A stretch of 63,952 nt of DNA from Microscillaceae bacterium (GCA_011390205.1 JAABSX010000018.1:1-63952), one strand, 5' to 3'; shown: positions 28,201-36,336, counted from the first letter of the stretch. Made by a program: numbers and translations. The notes: generated by a model not told the origin, from the letters alone.

Positions 28201-28486
28201 GAGCAATGTGGAGTTTGTATCTGAAGGGCGTATAAAGCCGCATTTTACGATTTATCCCAACCCTACCTTGGGCGAGATTTCTATCCAAAGTAATTTGGCA
28301 TCAAATGCAGTGCTAAGGGTAAAGATTTTGAATCAGCAGGGAAACCTTCTCCAGACGTGGCAGGGTACACTGGAAGAAATCACAGCACAAATGCAGCAAA
28401 GCACAAAAAAATTACCCTCAGGAGTCTATTTCATGCAGCTCGAAGCAGAAGGCAGCCGCCAAGTCAGCAAACTTGTGAAGCACTAA
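25238..28486 (+). CDS. large secreted repeat protein with T9SS sorting domain
   Basis: This 1082-residue surface protein has a signal peptide (about 1-25, ending KMVLAQ). The long middle (about 190-790) is rich in Asn, Gly, Thr and Ser, with recurrent units around NNGTFTxN, LTSGDI and GNLTI. That pattern is typical of right-handed beta-helix adhesin-like proteins. A C-terminal part (LPVRLTRFEATRISEQEVKI ... WQTASEQDNLGFEI) is the module often preceding the sorting domain. The last 80 residues (FTIYPNPTLGEISI ... SGVYFMQLEAEG) are a type A T9SS signal. No catalytic motif was found; adhesion or surface coat is inferred. It lies 76 bases after the amylase, behind a terminator. Confidence 0.88.
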   Translation: MKKFLLLMGFVLVLGSLSPKMVLAQAGFFDSPVGAVVSFNLNGTDVTTYGFVASNPLDIGIANTLTLKGAFIHTFKNGSGDICGGTFHYRVYKIGNTPPSFSTYNLPFSSNNPFTTTALPANITGANAGDQRWGDEALNANLLTGLTGGFYRLEFYFSATGGASGGCLTTFLYNNGGANYNIDFNVPYVSNQDGTWNNTATWIGGEIPLATSSAVINHNITLTNSLNITPPAAININATKSLTINSSNNTIGAITNNGTLTFATGGTATVVGSALNDGTIIVGDGTSVCGFNANTLTNSGTFTINPLSGAATAGAFTNSGMTTIQLGGAFAFNGNSVNSGTVNMNGLFTRGTGTFTGIPPVYAANSTLAYALPDGASITTTDEWTGLGTTVGAGTPHHVNLTSASGSGNWTLNLPPADRGLAGNLTMDAFTTLQQNGTTGNDLFLVGNLINNGTFTGNGRAIFFQGAAAKTISGTGTSNFSFLFVNGGTITYQKNIQINGGLTIDASTGFLSEASNARVLSIQGGNFINNGTFTANDGLVNFSGAGNRELQGSSTTTFNQVNIATGVDFVANTAANISSSLRILSGGFVVATQAPNYQANSTLIYDTGGNYNAGESWYQNTNSGPGVPHNVSIVNSTSLNFNTDASHRLMLGNLTIESSSTLSLSTTPGGDLHITGNFTNDGTFNGNERAVLFNGSTDQNLGGTGTINIDFLTVNKPTGKLLFGREITVNKSDGVVTLTSGDIDLNGNDLLLNGATSSISEDRANNHFITDATATSEASKGGRIVANARPVTSTETDIAGLGLFLNHTSTDYDVNISRYHYRGAGTGIRKIYNVTGTPTASTLSIEYANDELSGVPTVTIGLFRWNGSWSPIASTTSGNKVTATAPVTAFSAWTLGDNNVPLPVRLTRFEATRISEQEVKIAWQTASEQDNLGFEIQKSEDGQNFETIYFKEGAGNSSQIRDYQVIISESKSAYYRLNQLDTDGTSTLSNVEFVSEGRIKPHFTIYPNPTLGEISIQSNLASNAVLRVKILNQQGNLLQTWQGTLEEITAQMQQSTKKLPSGVYFMQLEAEGSRQVSKLVKH

Positions 28487-28533
28487 AATAACTGTGCTTA
28501 TTTTTTTAAGTAGGCAATTAATTTTCATCAAAA

Positions 28534-28567
28534 CCTCTCCCGATTTTTTTGGGGGAGGCTTTTTTTT
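28534..28567 (+). terminator. terminator after the T9SS repeat protein
   Basis: CCTCTCCC pairs with GGGGGAGG (28534-28558, one G-U), followed by eight T. Confidence 0.85.
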
Positions 28568-28734
28568 GCTGAATATTTTCAGACACAAAAAGAAAATACT
28601 TCACAGCAGATGAATAAGAGAAACGTGTCCAAACCATTTTTTGCAATCGTTTGAACCCGCTTCAAAAGAGCTTTTTTAGCACTATTTTATAGATGAATTA
28701 TACTTTTTGAGGAAAGTTTGATTTTTAATAAATT

Positions 28735-28756
28735 ATTTAGCGAAATTTCGCTAAAT
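28735..28756. promoter_or_regulatory. palindromic operator candidate, copy 1
   Basis: This is a perfect 22-bp palindrome, ATTTAGCGAAA followed by TTTCGCTAAAT. Its right end abuts and shares one base with the -7 element at 28756-28763, an ideal place for a repressor to block RNA polymerase. Copy 2 lies 71 bases downstream (centre to centre). Confidence 0.65.
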
Positions 28757-28763
28757 ATATTTG
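28756..28763 (+). promoter_or_regulatory. -7 promoter element of malate synthase
   Basis: TATATTTG exactly matches TAnnTTTG. It is about 100 bases before the malate synthase start, leaving a leader that contains palindrome copy 2. A -33 TTTG at normal spacing is absent; palindrome copy 1 occupies most of that place. Confidence 0.45.
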
Positions 28764-28809
28764 GAGATATGGATTGGCTTTTTTATTATTGCAAAAGAAA
28801 TTCACTTAC

Positions 28810-28823
28810 AGCGAAATTTCGCT
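28810..28823. promoter_or_regulatory. palindromic operator candidate, copy 2
   Basis: AGCGAAATTTCGCT is identical to the 14-bp core of copy 1 and lies in the leader about 43 bases before the malate synthase start codon. Two sites about seven helical turns apart would suit looping or cooperative binding. Confidence 0.6.
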
Positions 28824-28865
28824 AGAAAACAGAAAGTAATATTTCACAATAAAACACAATAAAAT

Positions 28866-30476
28866 ATGGTCATGCACAGCACCCTCGAAAATAGAATAGA
28901 AGTACTCGCAGAAATCACCGAAAGCTATCAAGAGATACTTACTCAGGAAGCGCTTGAGTTTGTGGTTAAACTGCATACACATTTTAATGCCCGCCGCTTG
29001 GAGCTGCTTCGCAAGCGTGAAGCACGCCAAAAAAGCATAGACAACGGTATTTTTCCTGATTTTTTGCCTGAGACTGAGCAAGTTCGTCAAGGTGATTGGC
29101 AGGCTGCTCCTTGCCCTGCTGATATTCAGGATAGACGCACCGAAATCACAGGTCCCGTGGATCGCAAAATGATTATCAATGCTCTTAATTCAGGTGCAAA
29201 GGTATTTATGGCTGACTTTGAAGATTCCAATTCTCCTAGCTTTGCCAACAATATGGATGGACAGATTAACCTCAGAGATGCCATCAACCGAAACATCGAT
29301 TTTACTGCCGACAATGGCAAAACATATCAATTAAAAGAAAAGCATGCGGTTCTATTTGTTCGTCCTCGTGGCTGGCATTTAGAAGACAAAAACATCGTGG
29401 TAGATGGGGAAGCCGTCTCAGGTAGTTTGGTAGATTTTGGATTGTACTTCTTTCACAATGCCAAGACTTTGCTAGAAAACGGAACAGGGACTTATTTTTA
29501 TCTCCCTAAGCTAGAGAGTCACTTAGAGGCTCGCCTCTGGAATGATGTCTTTGTATTTGCACAAAATGAATTAGGAATCCCACAAGGCACTGTCAAAGTT
29601 ACCGTCTTGATTGAGACAATCTTGGCTGCCTTTGAAATGGATGAAATCATCTATGAGTTGCGTGAACACATGTGTGGACTCAATGCAGGGCGTTGGGATT
29701 ATATCTTTAGTGCCATCAAAAAATTCATCAATTATCCTGATAGAATATTCCCTGACCGCATCCAAGTAGGTATGACAACTCATTTTATGCGCTCTTATGC
29801 CAAACTACTGGTGCAGACTTGCCACAAAAGAGGCGTACACGCCATGGGCGGTATGTCTGCCTTCATCCCTAGCCGCAAAGATGAAGAAGTGAATCAAAAA
29901 GCATTTACCAAAGTAAAAGAAGACAAAGACCTAGAAGCCCAAACGGGTTTTGATGGCACTTGGGTAGCACACCCTGATTTGGTAGCCGTAGCCATGGATT
30001 CTTTTAATAATGTACTAGGCGACAAGCCCAACCAAAAAGATGAAACCAAGAGCCAAGCTTATGAGATTACTGCCGAGGATTTACTCAACTTTGACGTAAA
30101 AGGTGGTAAAATCACCGAAGAAGGAATGAGAACGAATCTAAATGTAGGAATCCTTTATGTAGAATCTTGGCTTAACGGCGTAGGAGCAGCGGCACTTTAC
30201 AATCTCATGGAAGATGCAGCAACGGCTGAGATTTCACGTGCCCAACTATGGCAATGGATTCACAATGAAGGCGTAACCCTAGAAGATGGTCGCTCAGTAA
30301 ATCTAGCCTTGTATGAGCAAATTTTGCCCGAAGAGTTAGCCAAAATCAAAGAATATGTAGGAGAAGAAAGATACAAGAACGGAAAATTTAGCCTTGCCAC
30401 AGAGCTGTTTGACAAACTGGTAAAGCAACCCAAATTTGAAGACTTCCTCACCATAGGAGCTTATCAATATATCTAA
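28866..30476 (+). CDS. aceB: malate synthase A
   Basis: This 536-residue glyoxylate-shunt enzyme condenses acetyl-CoA with glyoxylate to malate, allowing growth on acetate or fatty acids. Motifs are ITGPVDRKMIINALNSGAK, VFMADFEDSNSP, FVRPRGWHL (active-site Arg), LPKLESHLEARLWNDVF and GRWDYIFSAIKK. AMGGMSAFIPSR and GTWVAHPDL follow in the C-terminal half. Length matches the A isoform (about 530), not G. The start at 28866 is ATG, with another Met two codons later. Isocitrate lyase follows after 136 bases in the same direction, so they form one pathway unit. Confidence 0.97.
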   Translation: MVMHSTLENRIEVLAEITESYQEILTQEALEFVVKLHTHFNARRLELLRKREARQKSIDNGIFPDFLPETEQVRQGDWQAAPCPADIQDRRTEITGPVDRKMIINALNSGAKVFMADFEDSNSPSFANNMDGQINLRDAINRNIDFTADNGKTYQLKEKHAVLFVRPRGWHLEDKNIVVDGEAVSGSLVDFGLYFFHNAKTLLENGTGTYFYLPKLESHLEARLWNDVFVFAQNELGIPQGTVKVTVLIETILAAFEMDEIIYELREHMCGLNAGRWDYIFSAIKKFINYPDRIFPDRIQVGMTTHFMRSYAKLLVQTCHKRGVHAMGGMSAFIPSRKDEEVNQKAFTKVKEDKDLEAQTGFDGTWVAHPDLVAVAMDSFNNVLGDKPNQKDETKSQAYEITAEDLLNFDVKGGKITEEGMRTNLNVGILYVESWLNGVGAAALYNLMEDAATAEISRAQLWQWIHNEGVTLEDGRSVNLALYEQILPEELAKIKEYVGEERYKNGKFSLATELFDKLVKQPKFEDFLTIGAYQYI

Positions 30477-30488
30477 AATTAAAAATCA

Positions 30489-30545
30489 ATAGCCTCTAAC
30501 CCCAAGAGGGGCTTTAAAATTCCCCCTTTGGGGGCTAGGGGGCAA
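30489..30545 (+). repeat. GC-rich REP-like hairpin element
   Basis: Two adjoining hairpins (AGCCTCT/AGAGGGGCT and CCCCCTTTGGGGG) end in CTAGGGGGC, inside an otherwise AT-rich spacer. Similar C4-5/G4-5 intergenic repeats are common in Bacteroidota. It may stabilise or attenuate the aceB-aceA message, or be an interspersed repeat. Confidence 0.5.
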
Positions 30546-30612
30546 AAACAGAAAAAGCAGGTCTGCCAACCCGCTCTTTCTTCGTAATTTAAACCTTAAA
30601 TCTTTTTAAGAC

Positions 30613-31884
30613 ATGACAAAAGAACAAAAAATTTCCGACTTAATCAATGATTGGGCTACTAATTCTCGCTGGAACGGGATAGAACGCACCTACACAGCCG
30701 AAGAAGTAATCACACTTCGTGGCTCTTACAACATTGAGTACAGCATCGCACGCATGGGTGCAGAGCGTCTATGGCACAAGCTCAATAGCCAAGATTTTGT
30801 GGCGGGTTTGGGTGCTTTGACGGGCAACCAAGCCATTCAAGAAGTACAGGCAGGCTTAGAAGCCATTTATTTGAGTGGCTGGCAAGTAGCTGCTGATGCC
30901 AACTTAGCAGGACAAATGTATCCTGACCAGAGTTTGTATCCAGCGGATTCTGTTCCCAAAGTGGTAGAGCGTATTAACAATGCACTTTTGCGTGCAGACG
31001 AAATCCAGAGTGTAAGCGGTGGAGATACACATTGGCTTGTGCCCATCATTGCAGATGCCGAAGCAGGTTTTGGAGGCAATCTGAATGCCTTTGAGCTGAT
31101 GAAAATGATGATTAAAGCAGGAGCAGCAGGCGTTCATTTTGAAGATCAACTTTCTTCTGCCAAAAAATGCGGACACTTGGGCGGAAAAGTATTAGTGCCA
31201 ACTACTGAAGCTATCAATAAACTGGTAGCGGCTCGTCTTGCAGCAGATGTAATGGGTGTGCCTACCGTACTCATCGCCCGCACAGATGCCGATGCCGCCG
31301 ATTTGCTGACCAGTGATATAGACCCACGTGATCATAAGTTTGTTACAGGGGAGCGTACAAGTGAAGGTTTTTTCCAAGTAAAAGCAGGCCTAGAGCAAGG
31401 CATAGACAGAGGGCTTTCTTATGCACCTTTTGCAGACCTTATCTGGATGGAAACTTCTAAGCCTGACTTAGGGCAAGCACGTGAATTTGCACAGGCAATC
31501 CATGCACAGTTCCCAGGCAAAATGCTGGCTTACAACTGCTCACCTTCCTTTAACTGGAGAGCAAACCTGAACGAATCTCAGATGGAAACTTTCCGTGAAG
31601 AGTTGGCAGCAATGGGTTATAAGTTTCAGTTTATCACCTTGGCAGGATTTCACGCACTCAATACAAGTATGTTTGAGCTGGCTAAGATGTATCGTGAAAG
31701 AGGAATGGCGGGTTATGCCCAATTACAAGATAAAGAATTTGCCTTACAAAAAGAGGGCTTTACAGCAGTGAAGCACCAAGCATTTGTAGGCACGGGTTAC
31801 TTTGATGCTGTCCAGAACACTGTAATGTCAGGTCAGTCATCTACAGTAGCTTTAAAAGGCTCTACCGAGGAAGCACAATTCTAG
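30613..31884 (+). CDS. aceA: isocitrate lyase
   Basis: This 423-residue enzyme splits isocitrate into glyoxylate and succinate, the first glyoxylate-shunt step. The catalytic KKCGHLGGK (near residue 187), [42 protein letters not shown] and the [10 protein letters not shown] stretch are all present. The start is ATG at 30613. It pairs with malate synthase upstream and is likely co-transcribed or partly attenuated by the hairpin element in between. It ends at a good terminator. Confidence 0.97.
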   Translation: MTKEQKISDLINDWATNSRWNGIERTYTAEEVITLRGSYNIEYSIARMGAERLWHKLNSQDFVAGLGALTGNQAIQEVQAGLEAIYLSGWQVAADANLAGQMYPDQSLYPADSVPKVVERINNALLRADEIQSVSGGDTHWLVPIIADAEAGFGGNLNAFELMKMMIKAGAAGVHFEDQLSSAKKCGHLGGKVLVPTTEAINKLVAARLAADVMGVPTVLIARTDADAADLLTSDIDPRDHKFVTGERTSEGFFQVKAGLEQGIDRGLSYAPFADLIWMETSKPDLGQAREFAQAIHAQFPGKMLAYNCSPSFNWRANLNESQMETFREELAAMGYKFQFITLAGFHALNTSMFELAKMYRERGMAGYAQLQDKEFALQKEGFTAVKHQAFVGTGYFDAVQNTVMSGQSSTVALKGSTEEAQF

Positions 31885-31924
31885 AGTAGTCTGTAGTCAA
31901 TTATGTGTTTTTATTGTTTATCAG

Positions 31925-31957
31925 AAACCACTCCGTATTTTATGGGGTGGTTTTTTT
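31925..31957 (+). terminator. terminator after isocitrate lyase
   Basis: AAACCACTCC (31925-31934) pairs with GGGGTGGTTT (31944-31953), overlapping a run of seven T. Confidence 0.88.
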
Positions 31958-32302
31958 GCTGAAATAGGGGTTACTATCTTCTGTTTTCATAAAAACTGAT
32001 GACAACATTATGTTTGCGAAAAGGCGGATAGAGGTGAGGCTGAAGTGCTTCTATTAAATTTCGTACATAGGGCAAGGGAAGTACTATTCAATCCCGCTGG
32101 TTTGCGGACATTTTCTGTCAAACCATCCAAAAGCTTTTTTCTGTATCTCCTGTCTTTACGAAGCACTCACCAGACGTGAAATGAATAAGATAAGAGTTTT
32201 CCATAGAATTTAGCATCAAAAAACTAAATTACGAGCCGTAAGTAATGGTTTTTCGTAGAAAAAAGCTAATTTTAAGCATTCACTCAAATTAAATATACAT
32301 AT
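31958..32302. other. intergenic region with a possible gene remnant
   Basis: This region is 345 bases. On the minus strand, a stretch ending in a stop at 31974 reads protein-like (LPYVRNLIEALQPHLYP, FRKHNVVISFYENR). A second frame further up reads KLLDGLTENVRKPAG. They cannot be joined without a frameshift, and I recognise neither. It may be the tail of a decayed gene. Confidence 0.3.
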
Positions 32303-34084
32303 ATGGAACCCATTACTGGACTTGATGCCACATTCTTATATGCCGAAACTGCCAACAGCCCCATGCACGTAGGCAGCGTAACGGTCATAGAAGGCTCTTT
32401 AAAATTTGATGACTTTCGCAAAGTAATTCAATCAAGGCTGCACCTCATCCCGAAGCTGCGGCAGAGGCTTATGCAAGTTCCATTTAATATTGATTACCCT
32501 TATTGGGTGGATGACCCTAACTTTGATTTGGACATGCACCTGCAGCACATTGCCCTGCCCAAATCTGGCAGCTGGAAAGAGCTACGCACTACTGCTTCTA
32601 GCATCATGAGCGAGCCCCTAGACCGTGGGCGGCCTTTGTGGCATTTTACTTTTGTAGAAGGGCTAGACAATATCCCACAAGTACCTAAAGGCTCTGTGGC
32701 CATCATCTCTAAGATGCACCACGTGGCCATAGACGGGATGGCAGGCACGAGCATTATGGCTTTGTTATTTGATTTGAGCTCCAAACCTGCAAAACTCCAA
32801 GAACCCAAACCGTATGAGCCTAGACCCCTGCCTGACTCGGTCTCGCTTATCGTCAATAGCAGCATGAGTTTTGTGGCAAAGCCTTTTAAGTTTCCTAGAA
32901 TTGTGGCAGATACATTGACTGCTACTTTTAAGCTGGGCTTTATGAATCAGGCACAGCATATCAAGCTCCCTACGGCTCCTTTTACGGCTCCCCCTAGCCC
33001 CCTCAACCGCATTATCTCTCCTCGAAGGAAGTGGAACAGTGCCTTGCTTTCTTTTGAGCGGGTCAAAGCATTAAAAGATTTGATGGATACGACCTTCAAT
33101 GATGTCATTTTGGCTATCTGTGCGGGTGCACTCAGAAGGTATCTTTTAGAAAAGAAAAAACTCCCACTCAAGCCTTTGGTGGGCATGGTGCCTGTCTCTA
33201 CACGCAACCAAGCCGAAGAAAAAGGCACTTCTGGAAATCAAATCTCCTCTATGCTGGTGCAGCTTGCCACCAATGTAGAAGACCCCATCGAGCGGCTAGA
33301 AACCATCGCAGAAAACACGATGCGTACCAAAACTTACCAAAATGCCTTGGGTGCCAAGACCCTTGCAAAGATGGCGGAGGCTGTCCCTTTTGGCGTAGCC
33401 AATCAGGCAGCACAGATTTACTCAAGATATAAAATCGCAGAGATGCACAATCCTGTATTTAATGTAACCATCACCAATGTGCCTGGCCCACAGATGCCAC
33501 TTTATCTCAATGGACACAAGGCACTTGCCGTTATGGGAATGGCACCGATTATAGACGGCATGGGGCTGATTATTACTGTGTTTAGTTACAATGGGCTTGT
33601 GAGCATTAGCCCCACTTCTGATGCCAACACCATGCCCGATATTGACATCTTTACACGTTATCTCCGTGAATCTGCCAATGAGCTAGAGGCTGCCATCATT
33701 GCACACACTGCCGAGCAAGCCAAGCCCGAAAAGCAAGCCGAGCTAAATGCGGAGTCAGAATCTTTTTTTGAATCTATCCGTGAGTTTTTGAAAGAAAACC
33801 CCAATTTACTTCCTCCAAATTCGGGTGTGTTTCAGGTACATATAGAAGGTGATGAACCCACAGACTGGAAGATTGACCTTAATAAATCTCCTGCCACTGT
33901 CAGAAAAAGTGCTGCCAGTAGCCCTGATGTACTCGTGAAAGTACAAGAAAAACACCTTATGCGCATCGTCAGGGGTGAGCTAGATTTACCCACGGCATTC
34001 ATACAAGGGCGGGTAAAAGTAGAAGGAGATATGAGCAAAATCCCCAATCTTGCAGCTATTTTTTCTAAAGTCTCACAGTCATAA
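32303..34084 (+). CDS. wax ester synthase/diacylglycerol acyltransferase fused to an SCP2 domain
   Basis: This 593-residue bifunctional-type acyltransferase uses acyl-CoA to esterify fatty alcohols or diacylglycerol. The active site HHVAIDG lies at about residues 139-145. The typical start MEPITGLDATFLYAETANSPMH, LDRGRPLWHFTFVEGL, GTSGNQISSM and NVTITNVPGP match the WS/DGAT family throughout. Residues about 490-593 (VFQVHIEGDEPTDWKIDL ... VKVEGDMSKIPNL) form an SCP2 sterol/lipid-carrier domain, not normally part of WS/DGAT. It has its own terminator and no lipid genes directly adjacent, but follows the glyoxylate shunt. Storage-lipid synthesis is the likely role; which ester is made is unknown. 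Confidence 0.92.
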   Translation: MEPITGLDATFLYAETANSPMHVGSVTVIEGSLKFDDFRKVIQSRLHLIPKLRQRLMQVPFNIDYPYWVDDPNFDLDMHLQHIALPKSGSWKELRTTASSIMSEPLDRGRPLWHFTFVEGLDNIPQVPKGSVAIISKMHHVAIDGMAGTSIMALLFDLSSKPAKLQEPKPYEPRPLPDSVSLIVNSSMSFVAKPFKFPRIVADTLTATFKLGFMNQAQHIKLPTAPFTAPPSPLNRIISPRRKWNSALLSFERVKALKDLMDTTFNDVILAICAGALRRYLLEKKKLPLKPLVGMVPVSTRNQAEEKGTSGNQISSMLVQLATNVEDPIERLETIAENTMRTKTYQNALGAKTLAKMAEAVPFGVANQAAQIYSRYKIAEMHNPVFNVTITNVPGPQMPLYLNGHKALAVMGMAPIIDGMGLIITVFSYNGLVSISPTSDANTMPDIDIFTRYLRESANELEAAIIAHTAEQAKPEKQAELNAESESFFESIREFLKENPNLLPPNSGVFQVHIEGDEPTDWKIDLNKSPATVRKSAASSPDVLVKVQEKHLMRIVRGELDLPTAFIQGRVKVEGDMSKIPNLAAIFSKVSQS

Positions 34085-34121
34085 AATCCATTTAAAATCG
34101 GGGTGTAGGTTTATCCTCCCA

Positions 34122-34159
34122 AAAGTGCCATTTTGCCTTGAGGTAAAATGGCACTTTCT
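34122..34159 (+). terminator. terminator after WS/DGAT
   Basis: A 16-bp stem, AAAGTGCCATTTTGCC with GGTAAAATGGCACTTT (one G-U), closes a 4-base loop and is followed by CTT. Confidence 0.8.
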
Positions 34160-34190
34160 TGTAAATCTTCACCTAAAAATAATAACTTTG
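34159..34190 (+). promoter_or_regulatory. promoter of the NosL-like gene
   Basis: TTG (34159-34161) and TAACTTTG (34183-34190) are 21 bases apart, a good match to the Bacteroidota -33/-7 pattern. The start codon is 50 bases downstream. Confidence 0.6.
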
Positions 34191-34240
34191 CGTCAGCAAC
34201 GAATATTTTTTAGCATCTATCCATTATTTTTTTACCAATC

Positions 34241-34759
34241 ATGAAAAATCACTTTGTATTTGTTTTAATTCTTGGGCTTGTTTTATTTTTATCATCTTCT
34301 TGTCAGAATAAAGAAGAAGGGCAGCATGCACACGAAATGCAGCATGCAGAGGGACAACATGCACATGAAGCCGAGGAAACAAGCCAAAACTATGACTGTG
34401 GCAACTGTGGTATGCCTTCACAAGAGTATCCTCAGTTTCACTCCAAAATCAAGACAGAAGCAGGCAAAGAGGTCTGGTTTTGCTCTACCAAATGTATGTT
34501 TATAGCTACCCTTAAGCCCAAAAGCATTTTGAAAAACCTTGCTGAGAGCCAAGTCATGGATTATTATGACAGCAAGTTTATCTCTGCAAAAGAGGCTTTT
34601 TATGTAACAGGAAGCGATGTACCTGGCCCTATGGGTGCCGACCTTATCCCACACAAAAGCAAGGAAGCCGCCGAAGAATTTATGAAAGAACACAAAGGCA
34701 AGGAGATTTTAAGCTTTGATGAAATCAATATGCAGGTAATGAAAGGACTTATGAAGTGA
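34241..34759 (+). CDS. NosL-like lipoprotein (copper-chaperone family)
   Basis: This 172-residue protein has a lipoprotein signal: hydrophobic core, then SSSCQN, with the lipidated Cys at about 21. A His-rich stretch (HAHE, MQHAEGQHAHE) follows, then the NosL domain with CGNCGM, VWFCSTKCM and PGPMGADLIPHKS. NosL proteins deliver Cu(I) to periplasmic nitrous oxide reductase. No nosZ, nosD, nosF or nosY is in the window, so it may serve another copper enzyme or nos genes elsewhere. The His repeats look like an added metal-binding arm. It has its own promoter; the SGNH gene downstream starts about 107 bases later. Confidence 0.85.
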   Translation: MKNHFVFVLILGLVLFLSSSCQNKEEGQHAHEMQHAEGQHAHEAEETSQNYDCGNCGMPSQEYPQFHSKIKTEAGKEVWFCSTKCMFIATLKPKSILKNLAESQVMDYYDSKFISAKEAFYVTGSDVPGPMGADLIPHKSKEAAEEFMKEHKGKEILSFDEINMQVMKGLMK

Positions 34760-34866
34760 TAAAATATATTTTGAAGTACTCTTTTTGTAAGAGGGCTTAT
34801 TTTTTTGTATAAATCTTGCAAGTAATCAAGCAATTCATTTTTTTTGCTAAAAATACTCAAATTCTG

Positions 34867-36336
34867 ATGATAAAGCCCGTAGATGTTTTACGTATGCTCC
34901 TTTTTATCTTTGCGATACTAAGCATTGGCTTGTTGTTGCCTGATGAAATAGCACTCGGAGGAAAATACAAAATCAAAATCCCTAAAATCACAGAAACCTT
35001 TAATTTCAGCAAGCCTGAATATGCTGACATTAGCAACATCACCAAAAAATTTGAAAAACCCACACAAAACATTAAGCCCTCTAATGACAGCACCCAAGCA
35101 GCTAAAAATAATAAAAAAGCAAATACCAAGCGCTATGTGCCTGATTCTCTGAGGCTCAATGATGAACTGAGAATACAATACCCCAAGGGAAAAGAAAATG
35201 TATTGCATCATTTTTTTGCCCAGCTTAGAAAGCTAGAAAAAGGTAAGAAAGAGCATATTCGAGTCATCCACTTTGGTGATTCGCAGCTAGAAGGTGACAG
35301 GATTACGGCATTTTTGAGAGAAAAATTTCAGGCAGTATTTGGTGGCTGTGGTGTAGGAGTAGCCGCCCTTGTGGATAAGCTCAACAGCAAAAGCTCTATC
35401 GTACAGAACACACCCAATAACTGGATTCAGACCTATATGTATGGTCCTCAGTATCGCAGGGCCAACCCCAATCACTATGGCTTGCTCGGAGAGATTTATA
35501 AAATGCCTTTGCCTGCAGAGCCTGCTTGGGCAAAAGCCCTCGTCAATTACCAAAAATCACCTTATGCCTCACCCATTCAGCAGAAAGTAGAAAACATCAA
35601 GGTGCTTTACAGAGCGGCAGATGCTCCCTTTGAGTTGAGTTTTACGCTGCCAGGTGAGCCCGAAATCAAAACAAAAATAGAACAAGGCAAAGATTTTGGT
35701 GTATTTGAGCAGCCTTTGCAGTCGCCTTTTGAGCGTGTGCAGATAGGCATCGCTACGGGCAGTGCAAGCCCTGAGATTTATGGGGTGATGCTAGACTGTA
35801 ATCAAGGGATTACCTTTGACAATGTGCCACTGAGGGGCAGCTCAGGGGTTGATTTTGTGCGGGCAGATGCAAAGCACTTCAAAAAACAGTTTGACATGCT
35901 CAATGTGAAATTCGTCATTTTACAGTTTGGGGTCAATATCGTGCCCAATCCACAAGCAAACTATGGCTGGTACGAAAACATGTTTTATCAGCAGTTAAAG
36001 TTTCTGAAAGACCTAGACCCTGAGCTAGACATCTTGGTGGTGGGCGTATCAGATATGTCTTATAACACAGGCAATGGCTATGAATCATATCCCAATATAG
36101 AAAAAATAAGAGATGCCCAACGCAACGCAGCCTTCAAGGCGGATTGTGCTTTTTGGGATTTGTACGAAGCCATGGGAGGGCATAACTCTATGCCTAGCTG
36201 GGTATTTGCTCAGCCTCAGGCATTGGCAAACAAAGATTTTACACATTTCACTGCCAAAGGGGCAGGAATAGTTTCAGAAATGCTATACAAAGCAATATTA
36301 AGTGAATATGATGAATTCAATGCATTATCTAATTAG
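34867..36336 (+). CDS. membrane-anchored SGNH/GDSL hydrolase-like protein (AlgJ/AlgX-like role)
   Basis: This 489-residue protein has one N-terminal membrane helix (about 6-25, VLRMLLFIFAILSIGLLL), a Lys-rich linker and a periplasmic SGNH domain. The blocks are IRVIHFGDSQLEGDRIT (nucleophile Ser), FVILQFGVNIV (block with Asn) and a C-terminal DFTHFTAKGAG (catalytic Asp-x-x-His). The longest frame starts at a TTG (34816). The ATG at 34867 gives the normal membrane-anchor start. It overlaps the next SGNH gene by about 29 bases and belongs with it and the MBOAT gene in an O-acyl (probably acetyl) transfer unit for a surface polysaccharide (inference from context). Confidence 0.85.
   Translation: MIKPVDVLRMLLFIFAILSIGLLLPDEIALGGKYKIKIPKITETFNFSKPEYADISNITKKFEKPTQNIKPSNDSTQAAKNNKKANTKRYVPDSLRLNDELRIQYPKGKENVLHHFFAQLRKLEKGKKEHIRVIHFGDSQLEGDRITAFLREKFQAVFGGCGVGVAALVDKLNSKSSIVQNTPNNWIQTYMYGPQYRRANPNHYGLLGEIYKMPLPAEPAWAKALVNYQKSPYASPIQQKVENIKVLYRAADAPFELSFTLPGEPEIKTKIEQGKDFGVFEQPLQSPFERVQIGIATGSASPEIYGVMLDCNQGITFDNVPLRGSSGVDFVRADAKHFKKQFDMLNVKFVILQFGVNIVPNPQANYGWYENMFYQQLKFLKDLDPELDILVVGVSDMSYNTGNGYESYPNIEKIRDAQRNAAFKADCAFWDLYEAMGGHNSMPSWVFAQPQALANKDFTHFTAKGAGIVSEMLYKAILSEYDEFNALSN

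Larger units (their letters stand above)
28568..28865. other. control region upstream of the glyoxylate shunt genes
   Basis: This AT-rich region of about 300 bases has no gene. Its notable content is two near-identical palindromes (28735-28756 and 28810-28823) and a TAnnTTTG element between them. Confidence 0.6.

Noticed and set aside
25238-28486. Recurrent NNGTFT coding repeats considered as a CRISPR-like or tandem DNA repeat
   Set aside because: Spacing is irregular and similarity is at the protein level only.
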